In this document: positions 1-13,100 of the stretch, in pieces | Position numbering within the stretch: the first letter of the stretch is position 1 | Layout: each line of letters starts with the position of its first letter | NCBI RefSeq assembly: GCF_024713975.1 | Contig: NC_091111.1 | Span: 13,455,001-13,519,000 of the forward strand | Reading direction: 5' to 3' | Length of the DNA: 64,000 nt | Source: Paralichthys olivaceus | Taxonomy: Eukaryota > Chordata > Actinopteri > Pleuronectiformes > Paralichthyidae | The notes under the pieces: model-generated | What the model saw: the letters and a program-made list of their open reading frames with translations, nothing else | Databases searched by the model: none | Told to the model about the DNA's origin: nothing | Program-made: the position numbers and the translations under genes

Positions 1-3000
1 TATAACTTCATCATCCGAGTCGTTCAGCATGGAGAAAGCAGGATTATCCTTCAACTGGGAGTCTGGGAAATTAAACAAAACCAGGAGCGTCGGTTCATTA
101 TCAGCGCAGAAATAAGAGAAGACTTAACAGAGGCTGTGTGGCGTTAGTTACCATAAAGGGCGTTTTTGGAGGGCGAATACACAAATGCTAATGTGTACAA
201 GTAAAAGTTGAGCAGGCCATAGAAGGATAAAAATTCAGCAGGTATGTCTGGAGTCAAGGAACAATAACTCATAATTTAAAAACACTGACATGATATGTCA
301 CATGGTGCACATAAAATGAAATTGGGGTTATAAACATTTTTTAAAAAGGATATAATTTTGGTAATGAGTCGACAGTTCAGCCACAAAATTGTCTTGAAGA
401 GCTCTGGCACCGAACCTCAGGTAGAGGATGACCATGCTGGAGGGAAAAAAGAACAATCAGATGAAAATAAACCAAACTGTTCAAACCGAACTTCACAGAC
501 AGGATGTTTTCTTTCTCCTTTCTGAGAAACACACCTTATAATTAGCACCACAAGCGTCAACGCCGTCAAAAACTTTAGCCGGAGATCTAGAACACACAGC
601 ACATTAGTGATATCATGGTAAATTGTTAAGCTGAATCATACACAGATACACAGAGGTGGGGTGGTGGTCTACCTGAGTACGGCATGTTCTTGAGCTCAGA
701 GCAAGCTCGGACAATCAGGAAAATCAGGTAGAGGATGTAGAAGGCGACAACAATGAGGAAGAAGACCTTCATGCCCTAGAGAAATAACACAGGACGTTAT
801 CAGACAGAGTTTATATTGAGTACTCAATATAAAACAATCCCCAGCAAACATTATGATGCTGAAACCCAGGGATGATGTTTCATAGACCTGCCATCAAACC
901 TGAGGTGGATTAAATATTTGCAGGGACTATTCAACATGACTCAACACATCGCTCAGAGCGTCTCACCTGAAAGTTCACGATATCCACCTTATACTGATAG
1001 GTGGGATCCTGGAGCTCATTAACTCTGAAAATATAGAAAAGAAGAGCGGATCTTTTCAGTCCAGTTGTAATTTAACAGTTTGATTCAGGCTAGTTGCAGC
1101 CAGAGAGGTCAGACTTACGTTTGCCAAATGCCCAGAGTAACCGCTGAGAGCCACAGAAGACCTACGATGATCAACTTAGGCAGGTAGAACGTCAGACATT
1201 TCCTCTCACCCTGTGGAAACAACAAAAGATTGATCAAATAAAATCCATAACTTGCAAAAATGAAGTGAGAGGGGGTATTATGGGAATACAATTGGACCCA
1301 CCTGAACCCTGATGCCGTGGTAGACACAGAGCCAGAAGAGCAGCAGAGAGCACAGGAACAGAGCCTGGAAGAAAGCATCCAACGTCCCTGGAAACCAGCT
1401 GTTCACCAGGAATGACAGCGGGAAGAACGGATCTGAAAAACAGAAGCAACACACGACCATTATTCTTTAACTTGTACAGGACAGAAAACCACACCACAAT
1501 TCTCTCTCAGTCAATCTAAATGCTTCTGTAATGACCGAGAGGTAACATGGTGGGAATACCAGAGTGTGCGTGAGGTAAAATGTAGTTATGAGAAGCAGAA
1601 TATTAAAACTCACCGTTGTAGAGAAGAAGCAATGGGAGCAGGATAGACATCCACTTCTGCTCTATGCCCCAGTCCCTCATAGAAAACTTCCTCAGAGAAT
1701 GAGAGAACATGTACTGGAACACGAGCAGAGAGAGATCATTAGTCATCCTGAATTCTGGAGAGGTCAGTTTCAGTTTACTGGTTGTGGAGTGAAGATGTTA
1801 CGTTATTCTTGACAAATTAGTTTGAGGTGAAAAAGACTTTGAATAGTCAGCTCCAGTGCTCTTACCGTCACCATGAAGGTCAAAACCACAAAGACGAAGC
1901 GGAACCAGATTTCAACTTGAGAGAAAGTCGCGTTATACGTTTTCCACTGAGGAGATAATAAAAAAAAAAAACACCTGTGAGCTCAAACAATAAAAATAAA
2001 ATCCAAGACAGCAACTAAAAATAAGATTTTGTTTTGAGAGCTCGAAGAAAAATCCTGCATGGGTCTTTTTTACTTACCACAAACTTGACTTTGATTTCAT
2101 ATGTGATGTTTTCAAGGCCCTTGAAACTGACCACAACCTGGTACTGGGTGTAGTTGAGATAACCCAGATGGAGAACAATAATCTCATCACAGTTCTGTCA
2201 GGAGACAAACAAAGAAGCATGTGAGTTCAGTCTAAAAATCAAAACACACAGTAAATCAATGATTTTGAAAATTCAAATCCTACACTCAAACCTTGTTTTG
2301 TATCTTAGATTACATTACATAAACTCACACTGCTATGTCGGCTGCTGCGTCCTGAGTAAATGATTAATGACTACCCATGAGTAAAAAAAAAGGAGAGAGA
2401 TGTCTGGGTTGATTGAAACTCACGGTCCCACAGTGCAGAGTCCGGGATTTCTGGTGCACGTTGTTGATGTGCATCACGCTGGCATCCTGCGTCACTCCTT
2501 TCAGCTCGACGTTGATCTCAAAGGGCTGCTGGAAGTCTCCGACTGACACAGAGAGGAGGGAGAATGTGCTGTTACTAACAGGTCGGGTGTGTCACATTAA
2601 ACTGTTGCAGTACACAGCGGTCAACCGGAGCTCAGTGTGTCGTCTTACTGTTGCTGTTTTCCGCTCGCATCACACAGGTGAGCCACAGCTGCTGGTTGTA
2701 AGTGGTGAGCGGAGGAGAGACTAGATTGTACGGCCCGGTCTGAAACACACAGTGTATGACCTAATCAAGATGTCGATCATTACTCCTAACAATGACATTT
2801 TCATAAAATTAGAGTAACAACAATTACCAATAAATGTGTTCGTAGATCAACAGAAAATTAAACAGCAACTGGTAAAATTAGTTGTTTTTGAAAAAAAACA
2901 TTTTAAAATGTCACTTTAAACTTTGGAGGATCTTAATAAGAATTTTTTTTAACCATTCCCTGCTTTTTTATAGACCAAGCATTTAATCAATTACTAAAGA

Positions 3001-6000
3001 AAATAATGAATGAATTAACAGAAAATGACAATTGTTAGTTGCAGTCCCACATCATATTCCTGGACATGGAAAAGTACACAACTGTACCCAACAGTAAACA
3101 CCAACATCCCATTTTTGGGCCACTCAGACAAAGCACACACTCTAAAAAACATACACGTGTCCTATCTTTCAAAAGCCCTGCAGCTAAAAACTACAAGAAA
3201 GAAATGTCTTGTTACCTTAAGTGAGACATTTTTGACCAGTACCTGATCACCACTGTGCTCCTGTTCAGCAATAATCCTGGGACCTACACAAAAAGGAAGT
3301 AAGAAGGAAAAAACCAAAACACAATTTTTCTCAAGGTGAAAACCAATCGCTGAAAATGAATATGGACAAGTATGGACATCTTCTATATCACTTATGCTTA
3401 AAAGTCAATGTCCCAGCTGACTTTGACAGAGTCTGAGGCACCCTGGACAGGTCGCCAGCGTATCACAGGGCCAACATAAGAGACTATGGTTAATTTAAAG
3501 ACACCAATTAACCTAAGCCTCATCTGCACGTCTTTGAACATACATATGTGAACGTGCAAACTCCCTGCTTTGCTGTCAGGACAAAGATTAACCGCTCTTG
3601 TTTGTTGTATTCCCTAATATAGTTAATGGACGCTGAAAAATTAGTACAGCAGGTTGTTTCACAGGACGATGGAGTGGACGCGGATGTTTTTATTCTTGAG
3701 TGAGAACGAAGAAGGACGAGTAAAGCTGAACTATCCAGAAAGAAGAAGTAGAGATGTTGCAAGGTCACATATAAACACATGTCCAGAGCTGATAACAGTC
3801 AGTGGTGATCACACAGAATGACTCACACACTAAGACTTTAAGAAAACTTCAACTCTAGGTCACAGTTGTTGCAGCAGTAAATGTTTTTTCTCGGACCTAC
3901 CTGCGATCCCAATGAAGACGGTGAGGCCGAAGCATATGAGGAACACCACGAAGACCAAAACAAAGTGTCTTTTAGACAGAGTGTAGAGCCGCATGGGGGC
4001 TAGTCTGTCACAGAGAAACTCCATGTTAGAAACACACAGTCACCACAACAAGGAAAGAAAGCAGGGGGGGTCAAACTCATTGGCTAATGTTTGTTTTGTG
4101 GGAAACGCCGTTAAAGCACAGCCTGCGGTTCAGGTGCGGATATGTCAACACTGCTAGCTCCCATGCTAACTTCCATGCTAGCTTCCATGCTAGCAGTAAC
4201 ATATGCCAGGAGAGAGCAGCAAACTGGGATTTTTAAACGACAGAGAAATCAGCGACACGGCTCGAGAGTCTCCCGGGGACTCGTCTTCTACTCACTGCTC
4301 CATTTGTGTGGCTCTGGAGTCTCTGGACTGAGGAGGAAGCCGCTAAAGCATCAGTGGATCCCGAGTCTGTGGTTGAGACACATCTGTGAGTCCAGCCTGC
4401 GACAACACGGGAGGGCTACGTCAGCAGGGGGGGGGGCGGGGTCGGGATCACATGCCAGCAGGGAGGAAGAAAGGGAACGCGGAAAGGAGACTAATCTAGT
4501 GAGTAGGAGAGAAGGAAGGATACATCCCGTCCCGCCTCCTCCTATTGTAGATGTAGGTTTGTCTATTAAGATGTTATGTACGAGACAATTAGCTCGATTT
4601 TACACATGAAGCTATATATAATAATAATAACCATAATTATAATTATTTAGTCAAAATGTGTTTTACATATGTAAGGAATGGATCATGAAACAAAATGTGC
4701 ACAGGCTGTATGTAAAGAAACTATAGGGTGTTTATAAAGCTATATAAAGTGGTAAATGTCTTTATAAAGATATGTCAAGCTGTATACAGTATATGCACAT
4801 AAAGATATATAGATATTTGTATATGTGATAAATGAAGATATATTAAGGAGTATATTAGGGCATATAATTCCCTCTTGCTCCTGTAACAGTGCACATTTCC
4901 CACTTGTGGGACTAAGAAAGGATTCTCTCATCTTATCTTGAATGTATATATGCATATAAAGATGTGTAAATACATTCAGATGTGGTGTAAAACACTTACA
5001 AAGATGTATATGCCGTATGTATATAAGTATATAAAGATATGTTTATATGCATATACAGGTATATGAACAGAGAAAAAAGTATTTATGTATATAAAGATAT
5101 ATGGCAGATATATAAAGGAGCATGACACATCTACTGATCCCTTTGTGTTCGTGCTTCTGTCAGGTCGTTTGTGTCGCTGTGGTAAATTATTACTGTGTTG
5201 TCATTTTGATTGTTTGTAGTTGTTTATCCGGTTATTCTATTTGCAGTTGTTTCACATCTCTCTGTGTTTCTGTTTATACTTTAAGGTGGAGCCCTCCAGC
5301 AGCCCCTCTGGTCCGCTCCCTCCATGTCTGTGACGACTGTCTCTCTGGACTTATATGGAGCAGCGCATCCTTTGTATGAGGAGAAGTTTTGCGCATGCGC
5401 AGCAGGAATCCGTCGCATAACAACGTCGAGTTCTATTTCTTAATGAACCCTCCACCAGATTTTTCATCTCTTACAGCGTGAGACACACACACACACACAC
5501 ACACACACCTGTTTTTGTCGTACACGTTTGTGTGAAGGTTTGTCCACAAAACACTTGTTGCCTCGGATTTCAAGGCCCGTGCTTCCTTTGAAATGGTGCC
5601 ATAATAGAATAAAATCAAATGTTGGTGTAAAATGACAGCCTGATATAAACGTTACATAGGATTGCCTTACCTGCTTTTCCCATTTCCACTGTTTTCTGGC
5701 ATTATTCTATAAATCTTGGACGCTTCAGTTTAGTCTGATGTAAAGCCAATAAAACATGAAGCTTTTTTTGTGGCACATCCTTCCTCACACATCTCAGTGA
5801 TGGAGCTTTGTTTTTGCATCTGCCATCATAACACAACATGAGGAATATTCAACACCCTGGACATAATGCAGCAGCAGCAGCAGCAGGAGGAGGAGGAGGA
5901 GGAGGTGGAGGAGAAAGAGGATCATGGCTCCGTGTCGGTGGGCCCACCTGTAAAAGCGATCATCTCTGTAGGGAGTCAGCTCCTCCTTCAGCTCGGTGTA

Positions 6001-6081
6001 GGCCTCCTGGATCTTCCTGCAGAACAGCTTCAGCTCGCCGCACAGAGGGTTCTCCAGCCCGGACGAGAAGTCGGCGTCCAT
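1..6081 (-). CDS. tmem181: Transmembrane protein 181 (GPR178 family), 3' end cut by window edge
   Basis: Multi-pass membrane protein of the TMEM181/GPR178 family; its biochemical role is poorly known, and the human protein was reported as a host factor for cytolethal distending toxin. Exons on the minus strand: 6081-5948, 4004-3901, 3283-3216, 2739-2649, 2542-2424, 2194-2078, 1946-1866, 1713-1614, 1432-1302, 1210-1119, 1024-967, 775-673, 586-535, 436-354, 241-152, 62-<1 (495 codons). The N-terminus MDADFSSGLENPLCGELK is a cytosolic helix. The segment LAPMRLYTLSKRHFVLVFVV is the first membrane span, followed by a lumenal domain with LTTYNQQLWLTC and LGYLNYTQY. At least six further hydrophobic segments follow (for example FFPLSFLVNSW, FLCSLLLFWLCVYHGIRVQ). 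Only about 30 C-terminal residues are missing, after MLNDSDDEVI. Phases agree at every junction. Intron 14 is AT-AC. Identification is by strong recall of the family sequence. Confidence 0.95.
242..353 (-). other. tmem181: AT-AC (U12-type) intron of tmem181
   Basis: Read on the minus strand, the exon ends ...CAAAATT at 354 and the intron begins ATATCCTTTT, the U12 5' splice consensus. Near the other end is TTCCTTGACTC, matching the U12 branch-site consensus TCCTTRAC, with the branch A about 12 nt before the terminal AC at 243-242. No GT donor exists nearby that keeps the frame. Joining T|CT gives the codon for Ser and the peptide HYQNSAEFLSFYG, which is exactly what the family has. Confidence 0.93.
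3415..3570. repeat. Dispersed fish repeat fragment in tmem181 intron 2
   Basis: Contains GGCACCCTGGACAGGTCGCC, a later CAATTAACCTAA block, CACGTCTTTGAACAT and AACGTGCAAACTCC. These are the ordered words of a very common teleost interspersed repeat (probably a LINE/SINE 3' portion). The copy is degenerate and has no coding capacity. Family name from memory only. Confidence 0.7.
4022..4600 (-). promoter_or_regulatory. tmem181: Possible alternative promoter and first exon of tmem181
   Basis: Exon 2 stays open 20 bp upstream of its acceptor: an ATG at 4024-4022 reads MEFLCDR and then joins LAPMRLYTL in the same frame. Upstream sequence is richer in CpG than the intron around it and carries three tandem copies of a CTTCCATGCTAG-like 12-mer with GCTAGC words (about 4147-4197). 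This could be an internal promoter giving an isoform without the first 45 residues. Inference only. Confidence 0.3.
5483..5508. repeat. (AC)n microsatellite
   Basis: About 13 uninterrupted AC units in tmem181 intron 1. Confidence 0.95.
5868..5912. repeat. (GCA)n-(GGA)n compound trinucleotide repeat
   Basis: About six GCA units directly followed by about six GGA/GGT units. It lies in tmem181 intron 1, about 35 bp downstream of the exon 1 donor on the minus strand, so it is transcribed as a CUCC/CUG-rich tract. Confidence 0.9.
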
Positions 6082-6330
6082 GATGTCACGTCGAGCCGAC
6101 TGGCGGCTGAAAATGGCGATGGAGGAAAAAAAAAAACAAGCCTCGGCCTCTTTTGTTTTTCTCCCCAGAGAACAGCGGCCTGATGTGTCCGTATTGTCAC
6201 ATCGGTTAAATTGAAAGTGCAGCTCGAGCTGTTTTGTTTGTGTCGCTTCAATGAAAGACAGAAAAAAAACACAATGAAAAAAGAGGGGGAGGAAACACGT
6301 GGGTGGGCGGAGTCACGTGATCAGACTTCA
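6082..6330 (-). promoter_or_regulatory. tmem181: tmem181 promoter / 5'UTR region
   Basis: Region directly upstream of the tmem181 start codon. It holds two CACGTG E-boxes (6296-6301 and 6314-6319) flanking a GGGCGG GC-box (6305-6310), about 220-240 bp upstream of the ATG. The transcription start is inferred, not seen. Confidence 0.55.
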
Positions 6331-6589
6331 GCACCACGGACAGAGACACACATGAGTGATGGAGCTGTCTCCCTGCAGCACCCCGGAAGTAGATTTGTCT
6401 ACTTCCACATGGGAAACATAACAAACAGATTGTTATTCCTGCTGAATGTCAAAACCCAAATTAAAGAGTAGGCACCATATAATACACCTTATACCTCATA
6501 GGTTGAGTATATGAAGTATTTCATGTGTACAACCACCTGTGAGTTACACACAACCTGTTACATCCTTGTCCAGTTCGGCTAGTACATGT

Positions 6590-6690
6590 TGACCAGGAGC
6601 GGAAGGTCTGCAGTTTAATCCCAGTCTTCCCCATCCTGAATGCCGAAGTATCCTTGAGCGAGATACTGAACTCCACACTGCCCCTAAAAG
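6590..6690. repeat. Degenerate dispersed fish repeat
   Basis: Words such as GGAAGGTCTGCAGTTTAATC, CCGAAGTATCCTTGAGCGAG and ATACTGAACTCC match, in order, a common teleost interspersed repeat (consensus recalled as GGTCGCAGGTTCGA... TGTCCTTGAGCAAGACACTGAA). It directly abuts the next repeat. Confidence 0.6.
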
Positions 6691-6811
6691 GGATAGTTCA
6701 CCCAAAAATGAAAATTCACTCATTATCTCCTCACCACTATGTCGAGTCCACAAAACACTTTTAGAGTTTCAGGGGTAAACAGCGTTGCAGCCAGATCCAA
6801 TACAATTAAAG
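6686..6811 (+). mobile_element. Half copy of a foldback MITE-like element
   Basis: Starts AAAAGGGATAGTTCACCC and continues through ACTCATTATCTCCTCACCAC and GGTAAACAGCGTTGCAGC to ATCCAATACAATT. The same series of words appears in reverse complement in the right arm of the element at 50077-50380. Only one arm is present here. The rest of 6811-7330 shows no gene. Confidence 0.75.
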
Positions 6812-7324
6812 TATTACAAGCTAGCAAACCATATATCACTTTGTCGTCAACATCCCCATCCACCCATTTATTTTAAAACTGCACTTGCTATTGTGTCATT
6901 GACAGTATTTTTGTTTGACCACTATGAGCAGTATATTTTAGTGTATGAAATAGTTACGAGTTTCAAGAATGTGCCATTTTAACACATCGTAGTAGGAAAA
7001 CACGTCGTTTAAAATGCTGCAGTATATTTAGCAGTGTCAGTTCCAGGGCCCTGGTGTTGTGCATGTTGCCTCAATGACATGAATGACAGACACTTAGATT
7101 GAAATGAGCCATTGTGCTTGAGCCTTTTCCTGCTATGACAAGTCAAAAAGATTAGTAGGTTTATTTAGTACATCATTGGTAGCACCTTTCACAGAGCAAA
7201 GTCACAAAGATGAAATTATTAAAAACCATAAAAGTAAAAACATTCATAAACAAAAGGCCTAAACTCAATACCTGGCTAGCTTTACCTCTGAATTCCGCAA
7301 CAGTTCTGAATATATTAATGAGAC

Positions 7325-10137
7325 ATGTTTTTTTCCGGAAACAATGACGTTTTATTCAAAAGATGCGTGACATATACAATTATAAAATAATTTACATGGC
7401 ATGCCTTACTATCCATTCACTATAAACATTCAGTCACCAAATCAGACTCAGATTTTTTGTGTTTTTTTGTCATTTAAGTCTACACCTACAAATACAAAGC
7501 ACATTATCTTTTCTAAAGAAAAGCCAAATCCTATAATATCTACAACAGGTCATCTCATAAAATCCGTTTAAAGTGAATCCTTAGGCAATTCTGAACATGA
7601 ACTCAGTGGCTTACACTTGTGAACGTGTGTGAATGGTGAGTGTATGGAAAAAAAGCCATGACCACACACCTCTGAAGATAGATTTAACACTGATGGGATT
7701 GGTAGACTGCACAGTTGAATACAGACACACCTTGACTTGACAGTTACACTCTACACGACTAGTCTACCAGCTACACTAAACTGGGCACTTACTCATTCAC
7801 ATCATTTTCCATCCAACGCAAACTTCACAAAACAGAGAATCTGCCCCTTCCCGACCCCCCCCAGCCCGCATTCCAATCTCACAACGTGGGCTTTTATCAA
7901 CACAAAGAAATGTTTCGGAAAACTCCACAATATACAGTATGTATAGATACTATATCTCCTTTAGGAAATAATCTCATAAATAAAATGTACAGACCAGCAA
8001 TTGAGATGCTGAACAAAAGAACGGTATCAAACTGTGGTCAAAAGTGATGACAAAGGATTGATTTTCTTTTCCCAAACAAAATATTGCACAACTAACACAA
8101 AAAGGTGGGTATTTTCTTTATGCCATGCTCATGTTTTTTAAATATTTTTATTTTTATTTTTTTAGGATCAGTCGAGATTCCTTTTTAATCTCCATCCTTC
8201 CATCTCTCCTCTGACAGACATGCATCTCAATGTGATATGGACAGATCACACTTTAGTATTTAATAATCTCATAAATTCGGAGACCAAAGCAGAGCTGGTC
8301 CAAAGTGACAGCTTTCTTTTATAACAAGAACTTACAGTTGCCTCTATAGGCCCATTTTTTCCCCCCCCGACTCTAAATATTCAGCAAATGCATATTTTGG
8401 CAAAAATGTTTGAGGTGACACCAATCACATTGACCCCATGTTATAAAGCCTAGCATTTTTAGTGATTTTGGGTACCGTCTAATACAAATAAAGCTTATAG
8501 CAGATATTTGCAAATGTGCCTACTCTTGCACAAGTTCCTATCAATCGGCCCTGCTCCGTCCTTAGTTTAACACGAACACAAGCTTCACTGCCTGAAAGAG
8601 AAATAAAAATAAACCAGCTTTTCAGATTTCAGTGTCAGCTTACTAAATGAACAGATTTCAATAGCTTCATCCTTCATTGGAGTTCTGACTTCAAAGATTC
8701 AGTGACAATGATTTCAGCTTCACAACATGTTTGTGGTTGAGGCTGTGGAGTTAAAACAGCACTACACAGCTTCGCTCCACACCTGAAGTTACACTTAAAA
8801 CACAATGGAGACAGGCGTTGAACAGACATCTTTCAAAGTCACCATCGTCTCTACGACATTTACACATGACCAATATGTATTTACATGACTTCTGTAAAGA
8901 GTATGAAATGGCATAGGTGAAATATACAAAAATATTTCCTGTACCTTGCTTACATGTTTAGTGTGATCTCTAAGAGCAGAGTCAGCTCCACCCTCCCCAA
9001 CTACACACTCACTTCACAGAAGTGACAGCAGGTGACAAATCACTTCATCCCAGAGGTTAAGTTGTTCCATCTGTGCCTGTGTCACCATGTATATGCAGAT
9101 ATTTCAATAAGTACAGGATGTCAGTCAAAGCTATTCTGTACACCGCTTCCACCTCAATACTCCAGACTACGCAGCAATATTCAAAATCAGTAACCAGTCT
9201 CCCAAATAAAGCAGGTAAATTGAAATCCATGACGACAGGGTATGAGGATTGTATATCACAAACAATCATGATAATGTTAAAATTTATATCTGAATAGATA
9301 AGAACAAAATGCACATATAAATTAATCCATGGAGCAGAGTAACATTTCTTCGTCCTTCAAAGTCCATGTGGAAAAGACTGCAGCTCATCTAAGACATATT
9401 TACTCCTTGACCTTTGACAACTTTTCAAAACTTTGAAAAGTCTGACTCTTAGTAGTGCTCCTAAGTGATGCATATATCTAAGCCTCTATTCCAGCCTAGA
9501 TAGACTGAGCAGAAGGAATGGCTGAGAGCAAAAACAAAAAGTCCCTCCTGCCCTCGACCACGTTTACTCATTTAATTACATCCTAAAAGCAAAAAGCAAT
9601 ATAATAAAGTGGTAACTGTTTCACTGACGTTTTGTACAGCAATGGATTTCAGTGCCCAGTAGTACCTGTGCGCTCTGGGATAAAAAAACAAAACAAAAAA
9701 ACATCTTTGATATCCAGAGTGGTTTTCAAGTATTACTGCTGTCTCCTCTGAAAACTGCACCTCAACAATTCTCTCAGTCACCCCATCAGTTCTCATGTCT
9801 TTAAGCTTTTTCTAGCTAAAGCAGCATTTATTTGCATGATGATTACCAAAGCTCAACTCTTTGGCCCTACATGCATTGCAAAGGTGCCACTGACTCTCAA
9901 ATGGAGAGAAATCTGAGGGCATCCTTAGCAGATGCAGCCAATGCTTATTGCACCAACTCTAGTGGCAGCATTGTGTAGTGCAGCATGATTGTATCTCTTT
10001 CTATGTATGACCAGGGCGGATTTTACTCTTCTCTCCAAAATCAAAAACGATTACTCTCAAACGAAACAACTGTGCCCCATTCAAAAGATTGCATTTAGAT
10101 CCTACATATATCTCAGGGTAAGTATGGATAGCACTTT
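7325..10137 (-). other. tulp4: Probable 3'UTR of tulp4
   Basis: No coding signal is visible between the tulp4 stop codon and about 7.3 kb. The stretch is AT-rich, with no repeat I recognise. The first strong minus-strand AATAAA in a plausible place is at 7356-7351 (TTTATT on plus), which would give a 3'UTR of about 2.8 kb. Mammalian TULP4 also has a long 3'UTR. The exact end is inferred. Confidence 0.5.
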
Positions 10138-13100
10138 TCATTTGAGGCGTTGAGTGACGTTGGCTAAAGCCACAGCAAAGGCCTGAACAGCAGAGAAGGG
10201 GTACTGGAAGTCCAGGATGTAGGCGTTGCCATCAATCCTGCCAAACTGCATCACCTGTGTAAACAAAAATAGGGTTAGAACAGACTATAAGAAGGTGCTA
10301 CCATATAAATATGAGAATAACATGCAGTGAGTGGTGTTTTTTGTACCGGCCCTCTCTTACCTGTCTGCCCTCCAGTTCTATTTGAAAGTTTTTGGCAGAC
10401 TCCTGTGTGACGCGTCCACCAAAGTCCAGCTGGTAGACCTGTGTGGCCTCATTCCACAGTGGCTGCTTGTTGGCCATGACGTACACAAACCCCTGGCTGC
10501 CCAGCCCTCTGTCCTCCTTCTCGTTGGCCTTTCGACACTTGATCTCGTCCAGTTCACTGGCAGCCCGCAGGTTCCTCTTACTCTTCCAACCCTTCTTACT
10601 GCTCTGGCACTGATTGAGTAGCTCATCCCCGCTGATGAACAGCTCTGGCTCACTTTCTGAACTGTCTTGGAATTCGCTATTGGCAGTGGCTTTGCTCAAC
10701 TTTTTAGCCTTCAACTGCTGCTCTTTCTGTCCCTTCAGCTTCTTCTTGTCCCTCCCTCCAAGCCGCGGACTGGAGATGAGCGAGTTAAAATCGCCCAGAG
10801 CTCTGCCCTCCTTCTTCGGCTTGCTCCCTTCAGCTAGTGGTGGCACGTTCGCTTCGTCAGCGCGACCATCCCCCCGCTTGCGGTTCTTCTTGCTGAACTT
10901 CTCAGACCGCTGTGGCACAGGGCTCTCGGTCAAAGACAGCACTTCCTGAAAACCTTCCCCAGCCTCAGCCATGGCCTCTTGTAATCCTCCATGGCTCTGC
11001 AGTTCTGCTGGTGGTGGTGGAGGGGGTGGTGGAGGGGGTGGTGGAGGGGGAGGAGGAGAGAGAACATTTTTGTCTACTGTCATGTGGGAGGCTTTAGGTG
11101 GGAGCGGTACTGCAGGACTGGGCATAGGTGGGCAGGAGTTATAGGTACCCCATGGTGTGTGAAGAGCAATGGGAGGAATGGGAAGCCCAGAACAAGAGCT
11201 TCCTCCTGGATACATGGGTGGGAGGGGGCAGCAGGCCAGGTTGGCCAGATTTGCTGGATAACCTGGTGGTAAGACAAGGGTTGCATCCTGCTGTGAGAAG
11301 GGTACTGGTGCCACCACCTCCTTTGGGGAGGAGCAGGGGCGTGGTGACCCTGGGATGGGCTGAAGCTGGGCACCAGGATAGGCAGTTGCTGGAGGGTACT
11401 GGAGAGAGACTTGGTAGCCTGCAGCTGCTGCAGCAGCTTGAAATGATGCAGCACTGGGGCTGGTGGGGGACTTTGGAGAAAGAATAAAAGGCAGCCTGGA
11501 CACATCCAAGTGCTGGGCTGGGGTTAGAATAAGTGGGGGTGGTTTGTGGGGTCCGGTGGGGCCAGTAGGGTTCAATGTTGCTGTCCGTTCCTGAGGAACC
11601 CACACCTCCTCTGTGGCAGCTGGATCCCACTGATAGGGAGGTGGGCGTTTGACAACCAACCCTGATGCATCATTTCCTCCTAATGCCAGATGCCTCAGAG
11701 TCTGATTCAGTGTTTCATCCTCAGTAAATGCTGAATTAATATAATCAGCCCTGTCTCTGTTGCTTCCGCCTCCTGCTGCACTCCCAGATCCTTCAAGAGA
11801 GCTCAGCAGGTTGTAAGAGGACTGGGAGGCCAGAGGAGTAGTGCTGTTGGAGTGAACGATAACTGTGCTGTGTGGGGCCCCATTCCTGGGAGGGAAATCC
11901 TGTCTGATAATAGTCCCTCCTGCTATTCCATTAGCACTTCCTGGAGCAGTACCTCCAACACTGGATCCACTGCTACACTGACTGCAGGTATATAAGGCTG
12001 TTGGAACCCTCTGCTGGAATGAGGCTGCTAGTGCACTATTTTTGGCCTTAGGAGGCAGTGGTCTAGGTGGTTCCAGCATCTGGGAAACTTTAAGAGCAGC
12101 CTCTCGACTGTTCCTCCTGAGAGTGGCGTGGATCAGACTGCTGTCAAGCCTCTGACCAGGGTTCCTGCCAACAGCACTGTTCTGATTGGCTGTGTCAGGG
12201 TATGGGGGCGGATCTCCACTGGGTATGGAATAGCGAGGTGCCGTAAGTCTGTTGAGAGTGGCAGAGGTATAGGGCAGCTGGATCTTCTTCTCAGCTGAAG
12301 AAGAGGATGATGAAGAGGTGACCCTGAGAGTGGCAGAGCTGCCAGGTCCCTGGAGTGTGTACACATTCTGATTGCAGACAAGGCGCGTCCTAGGACGACA
12401 TACTTCCTCCACATTCCCACTGCTGTCAAATGTCGTTATCCTTTCATATCCCAGTGGTGTGGGGTACTGTGCTTGTTGCTGACCTGAAGGATAAAGTGGA
12501 AACTCTCCCTTCTTCAGACAAAGGTCACCAGGAGGAGGAGTACCACTGGTGCCTCCTCCTGTTCCAGCATTGGAGGCTGATGCTGAGGCAGCAGCTGAGG
12601 CAGCAGCTGCTGCAGCAGCCACAGCAGCAGCCACCGTCCCTGGGTAGGGGGGCGGAGGGTTCATCTTGCTGAGCTCCAGAGGAGCACTGAACACCACTGT
12701 ATCCCCCTCAGCCAGCTGTGGAGTTGAACGAGTGGTTTTGATTTTCAGTAGGTGCTCGGGTTCACCCCCCATTGCTCTCTCAACCACTAAATCAGCAGGT
12801 GGATGAGGGATCTGGATCTGCAGCGCCCCCTGCTGGAGCTGGTGCACAGCTGCACCTGAAGGCTGTCCTGATGACATGGAGGGAATAGGGATTTGAATCT
12901 GAACCTGCTGCTGAATTTGATGGTGATGCTGCTGCTGCTGCTGCTGTTGCATCTGATGCTGCTGCTGTGATTGATGTTGATGGTGCATTTGTTGCTGTTG
13001 CTGCAGTTGCTGCTGAATCTGTTGTTGTTGCTGTTGTAGTTGTTGTTGCTGCTGAATTTGTTGTTGTTGCTGTTGTAGTTGCTGTTGCTGCTGAATTTGA

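Noticed and set aside
4142-4609. 155-codon plus-strand frame at 4.1-4.6 kb
   Set aside because: Composition is that of a CpG-rich promoter with short tandem repeats. No domain or splice support.
11080-11630. Pro/Ser-rich frames overlapping tulp4
   Set aside because: Shadow frames of the proline-rich part of tulp4, whose own frame matches the family over its full length.
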